A stretch of DNA of 64,000 nucleotides from CALDTK01 sp965213735 (GCA_965213735.1 CBDCAB010000006.1:2356001-2420000), one strand, 5' to 3'; positions 37,142-45,784 are shown, numbered from the stretch's first letter. Translations and numbers: made by a program. The notes: generated from the letters alone by a model not told the origin.

Positions 37142-37245
37142 CGACCGAGGGAGATTTAGTGCTTGCCCATGCATCGAGTCCTTAGCAATCGATTGCCGCT
37201 TCCCACCTCTCACCTCTCTTCTTCCTGTGATATTTATGTTCATCA

Positions 37246-37586
37246 TTTCTTTTGCAGCTTTAAAGATTAGGCTACCTGTCCGGCCGACGTCGTCCCACCG
37301 CGCAGGAAGAGCCGCGGCATGCTGATGACATATCTCTTAGGGTAGCTCGGTTGAACGACGTCTATTCATGATGCTTGTAGGTTATTAACTATTGTGTTTG
37401 GCCTTTTCACCTGACCACATCCATGTGGTCAGGAGGTTTATTTTTCGTTGCTCGAAGTGCAGTGGGTAGCTCAATATTTCGCTGTTGCCTGAGTCTCTAG
37501 CGGTATCGGAATTCGCGACAGCGGGGTAGCTCATACAGTTGAAGCCTTACCGCATGTTGGGATGGCACCTCGTTATTGCACGGCTG
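37246..37586 (+). repeat. 335-bp direct repeat, copy B
   Basis: Second copy, about 675 bp after copy A, with scattered substitutions and a diverged middle section after the shared hairpin. Confidence 0.85.
37410..37433. repeat. hairpin CCTGACCAC-N6-GTGGTCAGG, copy 2
   Basis: Perfect 9-bp arms in direct repeat B; the outer two pairs of copy 1 have been lost. Confidence 0.7.
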
Positions 37587-37653
37587 GATTGCTCTTAAAA
37601 GTTTAGGACCTAAAGCTCAGTATAATAAGGGTAATGATATCCATATAATATTA

Positions 37654-37814
37654 ATTATGTTTTGTGGGTGGCGCTGGTTCTCCCCTTGGAGCGTGACTGC
37701 GTCATTTGGTAGGGGCCCTTTGGGATGGACACTATATGTAAGCTAGGCCCCTGAGCTTGCGAAGTGGGAGGATCTATGTCTAAGCAATGGGGCGCGCTAC
37801 CCACAAAACATAAT
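37654..37814. mobile_element. MITE-like element with 21-bp terminal inverted repeats
   Basis: The ends ATTATGTTTTGTGGGTGGCGC (37654-37674) and its complement at 37794-37814 match at 20 of 21 positions and enclose about 119 bp without a reading frame. An inner AGGGGCC/GGCCCCT pair is present. No clear target-site duplication is seen, so the mobile-element reading is tentative. Confidence 0.5.
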
Positions 37815-38250
37815 ACAATAAATTTTATATCTCTAACTCACTGGATTTATAATTCAGCAAGAAAAAATACAAACAAATCATAGCGCCACCTAATAGAAGA
37901 TAAAGAACTAAATTAACCTTTATCCGGCAAGACTTCAATAGAAGATAAAGACAGGGAGAGGCGCTATCAAGCCGCAGCTCTTTGAAGCAGCACGAGTAAT
38001 TTACCTTCTTGAGGAAACTCGCTTGAACGCCCACCGCTCGGAAGCGGTCGAACGGGCGCTCCCGACGTGCGGCACCCCCAAGCGATGGCGCACAGCATTT
38101 TCCCGAAGCGAGAGTAATGTCGCTGATGCGACCCACGACGGCCGATTTACTGTTCGAGCAAACAGGAAAGTAAACTGCCTGAAAAATCCGATTTATAGTT
38201 GAATTTACCCGCAGCAAAACTTGCGAGTTTCAATCGGTCTTGATTTTTTG

Positions 38251-38276
38251 GTTCTTTTTGATCAAGCAAAAAGAAC
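38251..38276. repeat. hairpin GTTCTTTTTG-N6-CAAAAAGAAC
   Basis: Perfect 10-bp arms at the end of a block (about 37980-38276) whose minus-strand conceptual translation contains LASGKCCAPSLGGAARRERP. I associate that wording with spurious ORFs repeated in Bacteroidota intergenic DNA; this is from memory and unverified. Confidence 0.5.
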
Positions 38277-38492
38277 AAATAGCCCCTAGGGGAAGCTAGA
38301 AAGAACTAGTAGAGGTTAATTGGCCTACATCAGACACAGGATAAGTCCATCCGAATACGCACTGGAAGTTTATAGATAAATTTAGCTACTCCAATGAAGA
38401 TAAACAAGAAAAGCTCACAATCTCGTGCATGTGGACAGGCCAATACTCAAATCCAGTACCATCCTTCTTAAATCAAAGTTGCCAATCCTACA

Positions 38493-39497
38493 TCAAACCA
38501 CGCCTAAATGCAATATTCGACCGCCTGTCTGGCAGACAGGGCTGATGCTGTGACCAATCACAACACCATCTTCTGGTGCGCGATAGCTACGAATATCATC
38601 GCCGAAAGCGTTTCGAAGTTTAGCCACTACTTCTCCCTCTTTGACAAATTCGGTAATCTTCGGCAGCACCGACAATAGCCCACCTGTGTCTGTATATATC
38701 CAGAAGGAGCGTTTGCAGCGAATACTTTCATCGGCGGCAGGCTCAATGATGCCTTCAATCATACCCTTATCGATGAGGAAGTTGTGGATTCCCGTCGCAG
38801 TGGAGCGCACAATTCCACGCTGAAATTTATTCGGGTCACCTACCTCCAGCGTAATGGCGGGAATACCCAGATCGTCAGCTGCGCCACGCAACGTGCCATC
38901 GCCAGGAGGATTGTGCACGATGATTTGTGCGCGTTGGTGCAAGGCCATCGCCCTCACCTCCTCGTTGGCCATGTCGGCTCGGATGTAGTAACTGTTGACG
39001 CGGCCAAAGCTGGCAGTGTGCAGGTCGAATAGGTAGTTAAAGTGCTTCACTACCCGCTCCACAATGCGGTAGGCATAGACTTGACTGACTGCGCCATCTT
39101 CACGACCGGGCATGATGTGGTTGAGGTCAGTGCCGTCGATAAAGCGACGCTTTTTGCGCAGTAGCGAAGGCATGTTGATGCCAGGCACACCCACCACCGT
39201 TCCGCGTAGTTGCTTCGGATCGAGACTGGCGATGAGGCGCTGAATGACGGGGATGCCATTGAGTTCGTTGCCATGTACAGCAGCAGTAAGCCCGACAACT
39301 GGTCCATCGTGCTCACCTCGAGCTACAATGACGGGCACATAAGTCGGATTGCCCATGCCATCGGTCACCATGTGCAGCATGTACTTACCAATGGTGCCCA
39401 TTGGCGTTTGCCCCACGTTGATGGTGCTAATTACTTGAGCATCAGGTGCGTGCGGAAAAAAGGGTGGTGTGAGGGTATCTGCTTGACGTGTGGACAT
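38493..39497 (-). CDS. succinylglutamate desuccinylase/aspartoacylase family metallohydrolase
   Basis: A 334-residue M14-like zinc deacylase. Zinc ligands are H75 and E78 in AAVHGNELNGIPV and His in YLFDLHTASFGR near 158; the catalytic Glu is in ITLEVGDPNKF. Family members remove acyl or amino-acid groups from N-acyl amino acids (aspartoacylase, AstE). The C-terminal beta domain (about 255-334) contains VLPKITEFVKEGEVVAKLRN. It is the last gene of a three-gene operon with two ATP-grasp proteins, only 3 nt after the middle gene, so it probably trims or releases a product made by those ligases. Confidence 0.88.
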   Translation of the reverse strand: MSTRQADTLTPPFFPHAPDAQVISTINVGQTPMGTIGKYMLHMVTDGMGNPTYVPVIVARGEHDGPVVGLTAAVHGNELNGIPVIQRLIASLDPKQLRGTVVGVPGINMPSLLRKKRRFIDGTDLNHIMPGREDGAVSQVYAYRIVERVVKHFNYLFDLHTASFGRVNSYYIRADMANEEVRAMALHQRAQIIVHNPPGDGTLRGAADDLGIPAITLEVGDPNKFQRGIVRSTATGIHNFLIDKGMIEGIIEPAADESIRCKRSFWIYTDTGGLLSVLPKITEFVKEGEVVAKLRNAFGDDIRSYRAPEDGVVIGHSISPVCQTGGRILHLGVV

Positions 39498-39500
39498 GTG

Positions 39501-40487
39501 TCAGTTTGCTTGAAAGTAATCGAGAAGAGCTGAGGCGGTGCGTTGAGGCGCGGTGCGACCGTCGACAGCGGGTAAGTCGTTGATGCCACCGATGCTCATG
39601 GTGTTGATTTCGCTCAGCACCCGCTCGCCCTGGTTGCCCATGAGGGTGTCGATGCCATACATCACTATACCCAAGCTTTGCATTTTGGGCAGCAGTGTAC
39701 TGATGATGCGCCTTTCGGCAAAACTAATTTCGGCTAGCTCTGCATGCCCTCCCTGCGAAACATTAGCTAACCAATGACCGGCTTTCGGTACGCGCAGAAC
39801 GGCTCCGAATACTTCGCCATTTACCACAACGATACGTTTGTCGCCCTCACTCACCCGCGGCAAAAACTCAACGGCCATATACGGTATACGAGAAAGTGGG
39901 TGCGATGGCCACTCCAGAAAATTAATCCGTTTATCATCGACATCTACGCCTGCCGCATTTGCACGAAGTATGCCTTGGCCTCCATAGCCTTCCAGCGGTT
40001 TGATGACGATGTCGCCTTGGGTTTTGGCGAAAGCTGCCAGCTCTTGAGGACTTTCACACAGCGCCATCTCTGCACACAATTCCGGCACATTGAGCAACCA
40101 GGCTTTGTTGGTAGTGAGCTGTATGCCCTCCGGACGGTTGACGATGGTGATCCTGCCAAATGCCGCCCGCACAAACGCGAACCAATTGGCAGGCACCGGA
40201 TGCGGAATGCGCAGCCAAACCACATCTGCCCAATCGAGCGGTGTAGCGAGAAGTTGAGCCTCACTAAAGGAGTGGTCGTTTTGCGCGAAAGCGAAGTCAC
40301 TACCAGCCCGCGTCGCGTAGAGCTGACGAGCCTCAAGACAAGCAAAGAAACTCGCGTTTGCAGCAGTACCCCGCGATGCAACGCGCAACTCATCAACGCG
40401 ACTATCAGCCACCATTGCGCGCACAATGGCATAAACCGAATTGTTGACGGTATGACCGCCATGATCAGTGAGTACTAAAATTTTCAT
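39501..40487 (-). CDS. glutathione synthetase-like ATP-grasp ligase
   Basis: A 328-residue ATP-grasp enzyme resembling prokaryotic glutathione synthetase/RimK. It has an N-terminal Rossmann-like part (MKILVLTDHGGHTVNNSVYA), WLRIPHPVPANWFAFV and VNRPEGIQLTTNKAWLLNVP, the ATP-binding loop DIVIKPLEGYGGQGIL, RIVVVNGEVFGAVLRVPKAG and the metal-site SEINTMSIGGIND near 290-305. Such ligases join an amino acid to a carboxylate through an acyl phosphate. No gamma-glutamylcysteine synthetase is next to it, so true glutathione synthesis is not supported. Its start overlaps the stop of the upstream ATP-grasp gene (ATGA). Confidence 0.88.
   Translation of the reverse strand: MKILVLTDHGGHTVNNSVYAIVRAMVADSRVDELRVASRGTAANASFFACLEARQLYATRAGSDFAFAQNDHSFSEAQLLATPLDWADVVWLRIPHPVPANWFAFVRAAFGRITIVNRPEGIQLTTNKAWLLNVPELCAEMALCESPQELAAFAKTQGDIVIKPLEGYGGQGILRANAAGVDVDDKRINFLEWPSHPLSRIPYMAVEFLPRVSEGDKRIVVVNGEVFGAVLRVPKAGHWLANVSQGGHAELAEISFAERRIISTLLPKMQSLGIVMYGIDTLMGNQGERVLSEINTMSIGGINDLPAVDGRTAPQRTASALLDYFQAN
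40021..40034 (-). repeat. iterated 14-mer GCTTTCGCCAAAAC, copy 6
   Basis: In the minus-strand ATP-grasp gene, encoding AFAKT. Confidence 0.8.
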
Positions 40488-41944
40488 GTAGCCACCATTA
40501 TCTCATCGAGCAAGGCCTGATCATCATTTAAACTGCCAAACAATTTGCGGCGGAATTTACCTTGTTTGGTATACAATTGCTGAGACAACCTATCGATAGC
40601 AATAGTAGAAAGGACAGTTTGAATGTATGCTTCAATTAAATCATCGAGACCAATGCCGAGTTTGTTAAAATCTCGGCGGTCCATCAGTACGAGGCGCGAC
40701 GAATCCGTATCAAAGGTACCATCCGCACGCTTAAAAGATAAGTTCGTGCCCAGCATAGGCCAACTAGCAGCACCGTCGGCTAGCGTATCAGTAAGGGGTT
40801 TGGCTGCGCGGCGACCGTATACACATATAGGCTGCAAACCTGTCGCCGAACTCGATATTTGTACACGAATATCTGCCACATACGTATGCCCTTTCGGTGA
40901 GGGTATAGTGCCTACATGATAAAGTTTGCCCGCTTGGGTAGTCGACGACCACTCAAAGTTGCCAATTAAACTCTGCACAATAAAGCTATTATAAAGGAAT
41001 TCGAGTTGCATAAATGCATCGAGCTCGCTGGGCGAGACAATAGTATAAACTCCCTGGCCAGCATTCGAATAGGGCACCTTCACTACAGCTTGGCCGCCAA
41101 AATGATTTACCCAAAGCGGAATTTCATTTTTCGAGACATCGCGAATCGTTTCTGGGGTGCGAATAGATAGGCCGCTACCTGCGAGCTGCCCGTTGAGTAG
41201 GTCGTAGGCTTTGGCCGCCACCATCTTGTTGCGGCCACCGGCGAGGCAGGCAATGATTGGATTGACAATGATGGTTTTGGACTGCAGCGGCAGGCGCGTC
41301 CACGGTCGTTGCGTGAGGTAGCGAAATGCACCTCGGATAATGTGCCAGTCACCGCTATCGTCGCGCACCGACATCACACCCTCCTCCCAACGGACGGGCG
41401 GGTCGAGATCGTCTTGGTAGTAGGCAACATAATGCACCGGCTCATTGAGGCTGTCGGCCAGCGCGGCGGCGTAACCAGAAGCCTCCATGGGATTTTTATC
41501 GTAGAGCACAGCGATGCCGCCTTTGACATGCCGATTGGTGCGCAGGCGTGGCGCGATGGTACGCTCGACAAGCTTGCGGTAGCCGCCCTGCTCCTTGTGA
41601 TCATCAGAGAGAGGCATGGATTTTTGTCCAGAAGGACAAGAATTGTTCTCAATCACCACCATCTGGCGATTGCCCTCGGCATTAGTGACATTGATGAGAT
41701 CGGCGCCTGCCCAAATGAAGTGACGGCAGCGGGTTTGCAGCAGCGAACGTAGCAGGCTGCGATCTACACGCGGATTGAGGTGGCAGTAGCGCGTCACGAT
41801 GCGATCTTCGTCCAGGTTGAGGAAGAAGTTCACCATCGGATGAATGGTCGAGTTGAGCGCTTTCGGGTACCAGTGCTGATCTGGCTCGAAGCTACCTGGC
41901 CGCACTAGTGTAGCGTGATGGAGGGTTTCGGGCATAACGTTCAT
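40484..41944 (-). CDS. ATP-grasp-like protein of unknown substrate, first gene of a three-gene operon
   Basis: A 486-residue soluble protein. It carries IENNSCPSGQKSMPLSDDHK (about 98-117), an E-x-N-x-x-P-S-G pattern seen in circularly permuted ATP-grasp ligases, and later VVKVPYSNAGQGVYTIVSPS and NSFIVQSLIGNFEW, which resemble the ATP-binding lid and hinge. The end is basic and helical. The gene overlaps the glutathione-synthetase-like gene by 4 nt, and an aspartoacylase-like gene follows. Two ligases plus a deacylase suggests synthesis of a small peptide-like or amidated metabolite. The family call rests on motifs only. Confidence 0.65.
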   Translation of the reverse strand: MNVMPETLHHATLVRPGSFEPDQHWYPKALNSTIHPMVNFFLNLDEDRIVTRYCHLNPRVDRSLLRSLLQTRCRHFIWAGADLINVTNAEGNRQMVVIENNSCPSGQKSMPLSDDHKEQGGYRKLVERTIAPRLRTNRHVKGGIAVLYDKNPMEASGYAAALADSLNEPVHYVAYYQDDLDPPVRWEEGVMSVRDDSGDWHIIRGAFRYLTQRPWTRLPLQSKTIIVNPIIACLAGGRNKMVAAKAYDLLNGQLAGSGLSIRTPETIRDVSKNEIPLWVNHFGGQAVVKVPYSNAGQGVYTIVSPSELDAFMQLEFLYNSFIVQSLIGNFEWSSTTQAGKLYHVGTIPSPKGHTYVADIRVQISSSATGLQPICVYGRRAAKPLTDTLADGAASWPMLGTNLSFKRADGTFDTDSSRLVLMDRRDFNKLGIGLDDLIEAYIQTVLSTIAIDRLSQQLYTKQGKFRRKLFGSLNDDQALLDEIMVAT

Positions 41945-42014
41945 CAGGTGCCCACCACTGCTATCGGCGGGTTGCGGGTACGAACATACACGGCTGCCAG
42001 ATTGTGCGACTTAT

Positions 42015-43178
42015 CTATTCGCCGTTCCACTTAATGACCTGCCGGATCCAGTGCTTCAAGAAGGGGTCTTCAAACACAAAGCGCGCCGGCTCGTCGCGGT
42101 AGTAATGCTTGCGAAGGATGCTTTTGTTGACGAGTGCCTCCAGCGCGCGCCGAATAGTCGAGATCGGAATGTTATACTGGCGGTGTGTCGCCATAGAAGC
42201 GAGTTCTGTTCCATCCGAGTGGGCGGCGGCAAGCAGGGTCTTCTTCTGACTCGGCGACAGCAAGGCTAGCTGCGTCGCATACTGCGGGTCGTACAGGTCG
42301 AGCAGCTGGTTGATGGCTAGCTCTACGTGATGTGTATCAACCTGCTTCACCTTAGTGGCAGTAATATTTTTCCAGACCTTATCTGCCAGCAATTGGGTGC
42401 TGTAGGGTACATCCTCAGCTGCATCTAGAATGGCAGTAATGGCAGCTGGCTGGATGCTGCGCCCCGACCGGTCAAAGGCAGCTTCGATATAAGCAGCGAA
42501 ATCCTTACGCGGCACGGGGCCGAGAAAGAGGTTAGATCCGAGCCGGTAAAACGGTCGACTATGATCTGAAGTCATTGCGGTGAGAATTGCAGTGGCTGAG
42601 CCTGCGAATACGTAGCCGACGTTGCGGTGGGTTTGGATGACTGCACGCAGCTGCCGCTCGGCCGCCACACCCTCACTTGCTACCACCTGCTGAAACTCAT
42701 CGATGACTACGGCTACAGGATGATCGAGGGTAGCAGCGAGAGCATCAATGCTATCGAGGGTATCGGTGAGGTAAACTGCTTCTGATTCTCGGCGATTGGA
42801 TGCCACTTTGACCGACCACGTATCGGCAAGTGGATTGTAGTTAATCGATGGCTCCAGAGACCTGAAGATGTCGCCGATTAGACGCATCGTCTTCTTCACA
42901 GGTGAGCGAAGTTTGCTAGCGCTTTGTCGAATCAGGTCAGCAGCAATGTCACTAATGGCTGCAAATTTTTCCGCATTGACATACAACACGATGGCACCTA
43001 ACTCCTCCGCTTGCTGAGTAGCGGTGACGAGAATGGAGGTTTTGCCAAAGCGCCGCGGACCGATGAGGAACAGTCGTTCTGCGTGCTGCAGGGTTTGCAC
43101 CACCTGTGCCACTTCGGTTTGCCTGTCTACGAGTTCGCTGCCCCGCATCTCCCTACCAAACTGAAAAGGACTCGTCAT
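42015..43178 (-). CDS. AAA-type P-loop ATPase with C-terminal winged helix
   Basis: A 387-residue STAND/MNS-like ATPase. Walker A is GPRRFGKTS at 40-48, Walker B is AVVIDEFQQV near 164, and a sensor-like segment VFAGSATAILTAM follows. The C-terminal part (about 300-387) reads as a winged helix (LSPSQKKTLLAAAHSDGTEL, YNIPISTIRRALEALVNKSI, RFVFEDPFLKHWIRQVI), typical of the archaeal-type ATPase family found in Bacteroidota. Function is poorly known; DNA- or signalling-related roles are proposed for relatives. A 15-bp triplicated repeat lies just upstream. Confidence 0.85.
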   Translation of the reverse strand: MTSPFQFGREMRGSELVDRQTEVAQVVQTLQHAERLFLIGPRRFGKTSILVTATQQAEELGAIVLYVNAEKFAAISDIAADLIRQSASKLRSPVKKTMRLIGDIFRSLEPSINYNPLADTWSVKVASNRRESEAVYLTDTLDSIDALAATLDHPVAVVIDEFQQVVASEGVAAERQLRAVIQTHRNVGYVFAGSATAILTAMTSDHSRPFYRLGSNLFLGPVPRKDFAAYIEAAFDRSGRSIQPAAITAILDAAEDVPYSTQLLADKVWKNITATKVKQVDTHHVELAINQLLDLYDPQYATQLALLSPSQKKTLLAAAHSDGTELASMATHRQYNIPISTIRRALEALVNKSILRKHYYRDEPARFVFEDPFLKHWIRQVIKWNGE

Positions 43179-43182
43179 GAGG

Positions 43183-43190
43183 TAAAGGTA
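43183..43190 (-). promoter_or_regulatory. TAnnTTTG-like box 4 nt before the ATPase gene
   Basis: Minus strand TACCTTTA, one base off TAnnTTTG, 4 nt from the ATG at 43178. Confidence 0.4.
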
Positions 43191-43193
43191 ATG

Positions 43194-43238
43194 CGCACTT
43201 CTGCACGTCGCACTTCTGCACGTCGCACTTCTGCACGT
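43194..43238. repeat. three perfect tandem copies of a 15-bp unit
   Basis: The unit CGCACTTCTGCACGT is repeated exactly three times between the receptor stop and the ATPase start, immediately upstream of the promoter-like box. It may be slippage or a set of binding sites. Confidence 0.85.
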
Positions 43239-43243
43239 TGAGA

Positions 43244-45784
43244 TTAGCTTCCTACACGACTTGCGGCATCATCGAGACCAGTTTTGCGCTGCTGCACGCG
43301 GACTTTTTCGTTGCCGAAGTTGTAGGTGAGGCTAAGGGTAAGGCGGCGTGAGTCCCAGTTGCCTCCACCTACGAATACCTGCCCGTCAAACTCGGAGCGA
43401 CCATTCCAGCCGCTGGTGTAGAAGATGTCATCTAGTGCAATGCGGAATCGCAATTTCTCATTTAGGAATTTGCGTTGGGCGCCGATGTTGACGGCTCCTT
43501 GCGCCTCCGTTTCGAAGGTGCCACCCCAAATGCCAGGTCCGCTAAACCAGCCACTCAATTCCGCTTTCCAGCCTCCTCCTACCGACCATGTATTCTGTGC
43601 GTACATGTTGTAGTTGAAAGCCTGCAAGTCGACTGTAGCGCCATCGGGATAGCTTGCTTGGTTGTTGATGTAAGAGCCGGTGGCGGTGAAGTAGACCTCC
43701 CACCACTTGTTAAGCTGCGCCGGCACGCTCACATTCAGGGAGAGTACGGTTTGATTGGCCAGGTTGTCGTAGCTGATGTACTGTCCCCGCTCATCCTGGT
43801 CTGATTTGCGAATAAGCCTAGTAATCTGGTCTTCGGTGCGGGAGTAACTGAGCTTGGTGGTGTAACGGTAGGCAAAGGTGTGCGCAAGCTCAAGATTGTT
43901 GACGATCTCAGGTCGAAGCGTCGGGTTGCCTTGTTCGAAGGTGACGAGACTAGCGAAGCTGAAGAAGGGATTCAGGTTTTCGTAGTCTGGTCGATTAATG
44001 CGGCGACCGTAACTGAGCGCAAGGGTGTGCTTAGGCGCTGCGGCCCAGGTAAGGCCAAGGTTAGGAAAGAAATTGAGGTAGTTACGATCGACTGGTGAGG
44101 TCATCGGAGAACCGTCGAGCACCGTCAAGTCGCCTAAGGCGCGGGTATGCTCTACACGCAGGCCGCTGGTAAAGCTAAATGCCTTTCCCTGCCCTCCAGG
44201 AGCAGCTGGTCCGAAGTCGCGCAAAAAATTGAGGTAAGCCGCTTCTACTTGCTCATCGTAGACGAAGAGGTTGGAGCGCACAGCATTGAGTTGTCGCTCG
44301 CCGCCGAGCATCTGGTAGAAGCGAAACGTATTGTCGCTGATGACTTTGGTGAGTTTGGCACCCGCACCGAGCTTGCCTCCTCCGAGCGGCTGTTCATAAT
44401 CTAGGGTAGTGGTGTAGATGTCGATATCGGTTGGCGTTTCAAAGGCAAACTCGACACTCGAACGAGGCGTGGCTCCATCTGGCCCAAAGAATTGGTTTGG
44501 CAAGCGCCGGTCACTGTCGCTTCGGTAGGCACCATAGTCGAAGTCGACGTTGAGGGTGGTACCTTTTGCGTTATCAAAGCGATAATTAAAGTTGCCGGTG
44601 GCGTTGAGGGAATGACCGTCGCGGATAGAGCGTGATACAAGAATAGAATCAATCATTCCTGGTTGAGCTTGCTGACCAAATGCTGCCCTGTTGTTGCCTC
44701 TGCCAGAGTTGTCGTTGTAGTTTAAGTTGGCGAGTACGCCGACGGTGTGTTTATCTGTAACTCGATAATCAGTACCAATTTTTAGATTGCCGCCCGCCCA
44801 GCTGTGTGTACTTTCATCGGTTTCGTTAATAAACAGGTCATTTTGTGTGCGGTTAAAAAAGTTATTGTTGTAGTTCTTGCCTTGATAGACTCCTCCCGTA
44901 GCAAAACTATTCCATCTACCCTGGCGGTGGTTGAGGGTTGCACTCAAGTTGCTTCTAAAGTATTCGCCTTGGCTTGCGGTGCTACTTACTGATCCATTGG
45001 AGCCCCAATTTTCATTCTTTTTTAGGCGGATGTCAATTATACCTGCATTGCCTTCAGCTTCATATTTTGCTCCGGGATTGGTGATGATGTCGATGCGGTC
45101 GATCTGCTCGGCGGGGAGGCTTTGCAGATAACTCGTAAGGGCTTCTCCGGCTAAGGGAGAGCGCTTACCGTCGATGTAAACGAGCACCCCTTGGCGACCC
45201 AACACGATGATGTTGTTATTATTGTCGACCACCACCCCAGGGGCTTTGCGAAGCAGACTCATACCATCGCCACCAGCAGAATTGACCGTTCCTTCGACAT
45301 TAAATACTGTACGATCAGCTTTAATTTCCACTATTGCCCGCTGTGCAGTAACGGTAGCTTCTGCGAGTGCAACACCGGCAGGTTTTAGCGAAAGCTGACC
45401 GATATTCCTGCTTTCGCCAAAACCTAACTCAAAAGGATCTAAACTCAAGTCTGGTAAACCGATATACTTCACAGTCAGGAAATAACTTCCTGCCGAAATG
45501 CCGCTCATACTAAATGCACCTTCCTCATCTGAAACTTCAACTTTCGTTATCGTTGAATCTGCAGCTGCGTAAAGAATAACATTAGCAAAACTCAATGCCT
45601 CACCTTCGGCATCAAGAAGTGATCCACTCAGTGTGGCTGGAGAATTACCAGGTAAGGTTTGAGCCTGTATTAATTGAGCGCCACTTGACAGGAGCACATG
45701 CGCGAAAACCAAGACCACGAGCTTAAGCAGCGGCTGTCGAGTGCGAGGAGATAGGACGGGTAGCGCACAAGATGGGAAAGTCAT
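43244..45784 (-). CDS. outer-membrane beta-barrel receptor (TonB-dependent receptor, OMP_b-brl_3 type)
   Basis: An 846-residue outer-membrane protein. After a signal region ending near ALQIQAQ come a CarboxypepD_reg-like domain (about 50-130: GSLLDAEGEALSFANVILYA, GSYFLTVKYIGL), a plug domain (about 145-270: NSAGGDGMSLLRKAPGVVVD, GVLVYIDGKRSPLAGE, IDRIDIITNPGAKYEAEGNA) and a long barrel (about 400-830) with ALSYGRRINRPDYENLNPFF and a final LTLSYNFGNEKVRVQQ. It is the non-SusC receptor type with unknown ligand. The tail after the last strand is unusually long. Confidence 0.92.
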   Translation of the reverse strand: MTFPSCALPVLSPRTRQPLLKLVVLVFAHVLLSSGAQLIQAQTLPGNSPATLSGSLLDAEGEALSFANVILYAAADSTITKVEVSDEEGAFSMSGISAGSYFLTVKYIGLPDLSLDPFELGFGESRNIGQLSLKPAGVALAEATVTAQRAIVEIKADRTVFNVEGTVNSAGGDGMSLLRKAPGVVVDNNNNIIVLGRQGVLVYIDGKRSPLAGEALTSYLQSLPAEQIDRIDIITNPGAKYEAEGNAGIIDIRLKKNENWGSNGSVSSTASQGEYFRSNLSATLNHRQGRWNSFATGGVYQGKNYNNNFFNRTQNDLFINETDESTHSWAGGNLKIGTDYRVTDKHTVGVLANLNYNDNSGRGNNRAAFGQQAQPGMIDSILVSRSIRDGHSLNATGNFNYRFDNAKGTTLNVDFDYGAYRSDSDRRLPNQFFGPDGATPRSSVEFAFETPTDIDIYTTTLDYEQPLGGGKLGAGAKLTKVISDNTFRFYQMLGGERQLNAVRSNLFVYDEQVEAAYLNFLRDFGPAAPGGQGKAFSFTSGLRVEHTRALGDLTVLDGSPMTSPVDRNYLNFFPNLGLTWAAAPKHTLALSYGRRINRPDYENLNPFFSFASLVTFEQGNPTLRPEIVNNLELAHTFAYRYTTKLSYSRTEDQITRLIRKSDQDERGQYISYDNLANQTVLSLNVSVPAQLNKWWEVYFTATGSYINNQASYPDGATVDLQAFNYNMYAQNTWSVGGGWKAELSGWFSGPGIWGGTFETEAQGAVNIGAQRKFLNEKLRFRIALDDIFYTSGWNGRSEFDGQVFVGGGNWDSRRLTLSLTYNFGNEKVRVQQRKTGLDDAASRVGS
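45410..45423 (+). repeat. iterated 14-mer GCTTTCGCCAAAAC, copy 7
   Basis: In the receptor gene, read antisense so that the protein has GFGES; a one-base variant (GCTTTCGCTAAAAC) lies 28 bp away at 45382-45395 on the other strand. Confidence 0.8.

Larger units (their letters stand above)
36568..38492. other. 1.9-kb gene-free region packed with repeats
   Basis: No convincing gene is seen. The stretch holds two copies of a 335-bp direct repeat, a 116-bp nested inverted repeat between them, a 161-bp element with 21-bp terminal inverted repeats, and a structured block ending in an A/T-rich hairpin, each listed separately. The remaining 38277-38492 is AT-rich without recognisable signals. The region separates convergent genes, which may explain why insertions are tolerated. 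Confidence 0.7.

Noticed and set aside
36855..37325. 156-residue plus-strand ORF in the repeat region
   Set aside because: It runs through both arms of the nested hairpin and into direct repeat B, with no recognisable domain and a Pro/Ser/Arg-rich composition typical of chance frames.
37825..38217. 130-residue minus-strand ORF with a hydrophobic C-terminus
   Set aside because: Its middle overlaps the structured block I think is a non-coding repeat. Composition changes abruptly and no start signal is seen.
39774..40478. 234-residue ORF antisense to the ATP-grasp gene
   Set aside because: Complete overlap with a conserved enzyme and no domain of its own.
42015..43178. ATPase as part of a defence system
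   Set aside because: A STAND-like ATPase can occur in anti-phage systems, but the neighbours are a receptor and metabolic genes and no effector domain is attached, so there is no support here.
43194..43238. Short CRISPR array
   Set aside because: The three 15-bp units are directly abutting with no spacers, and no cas genes are present.
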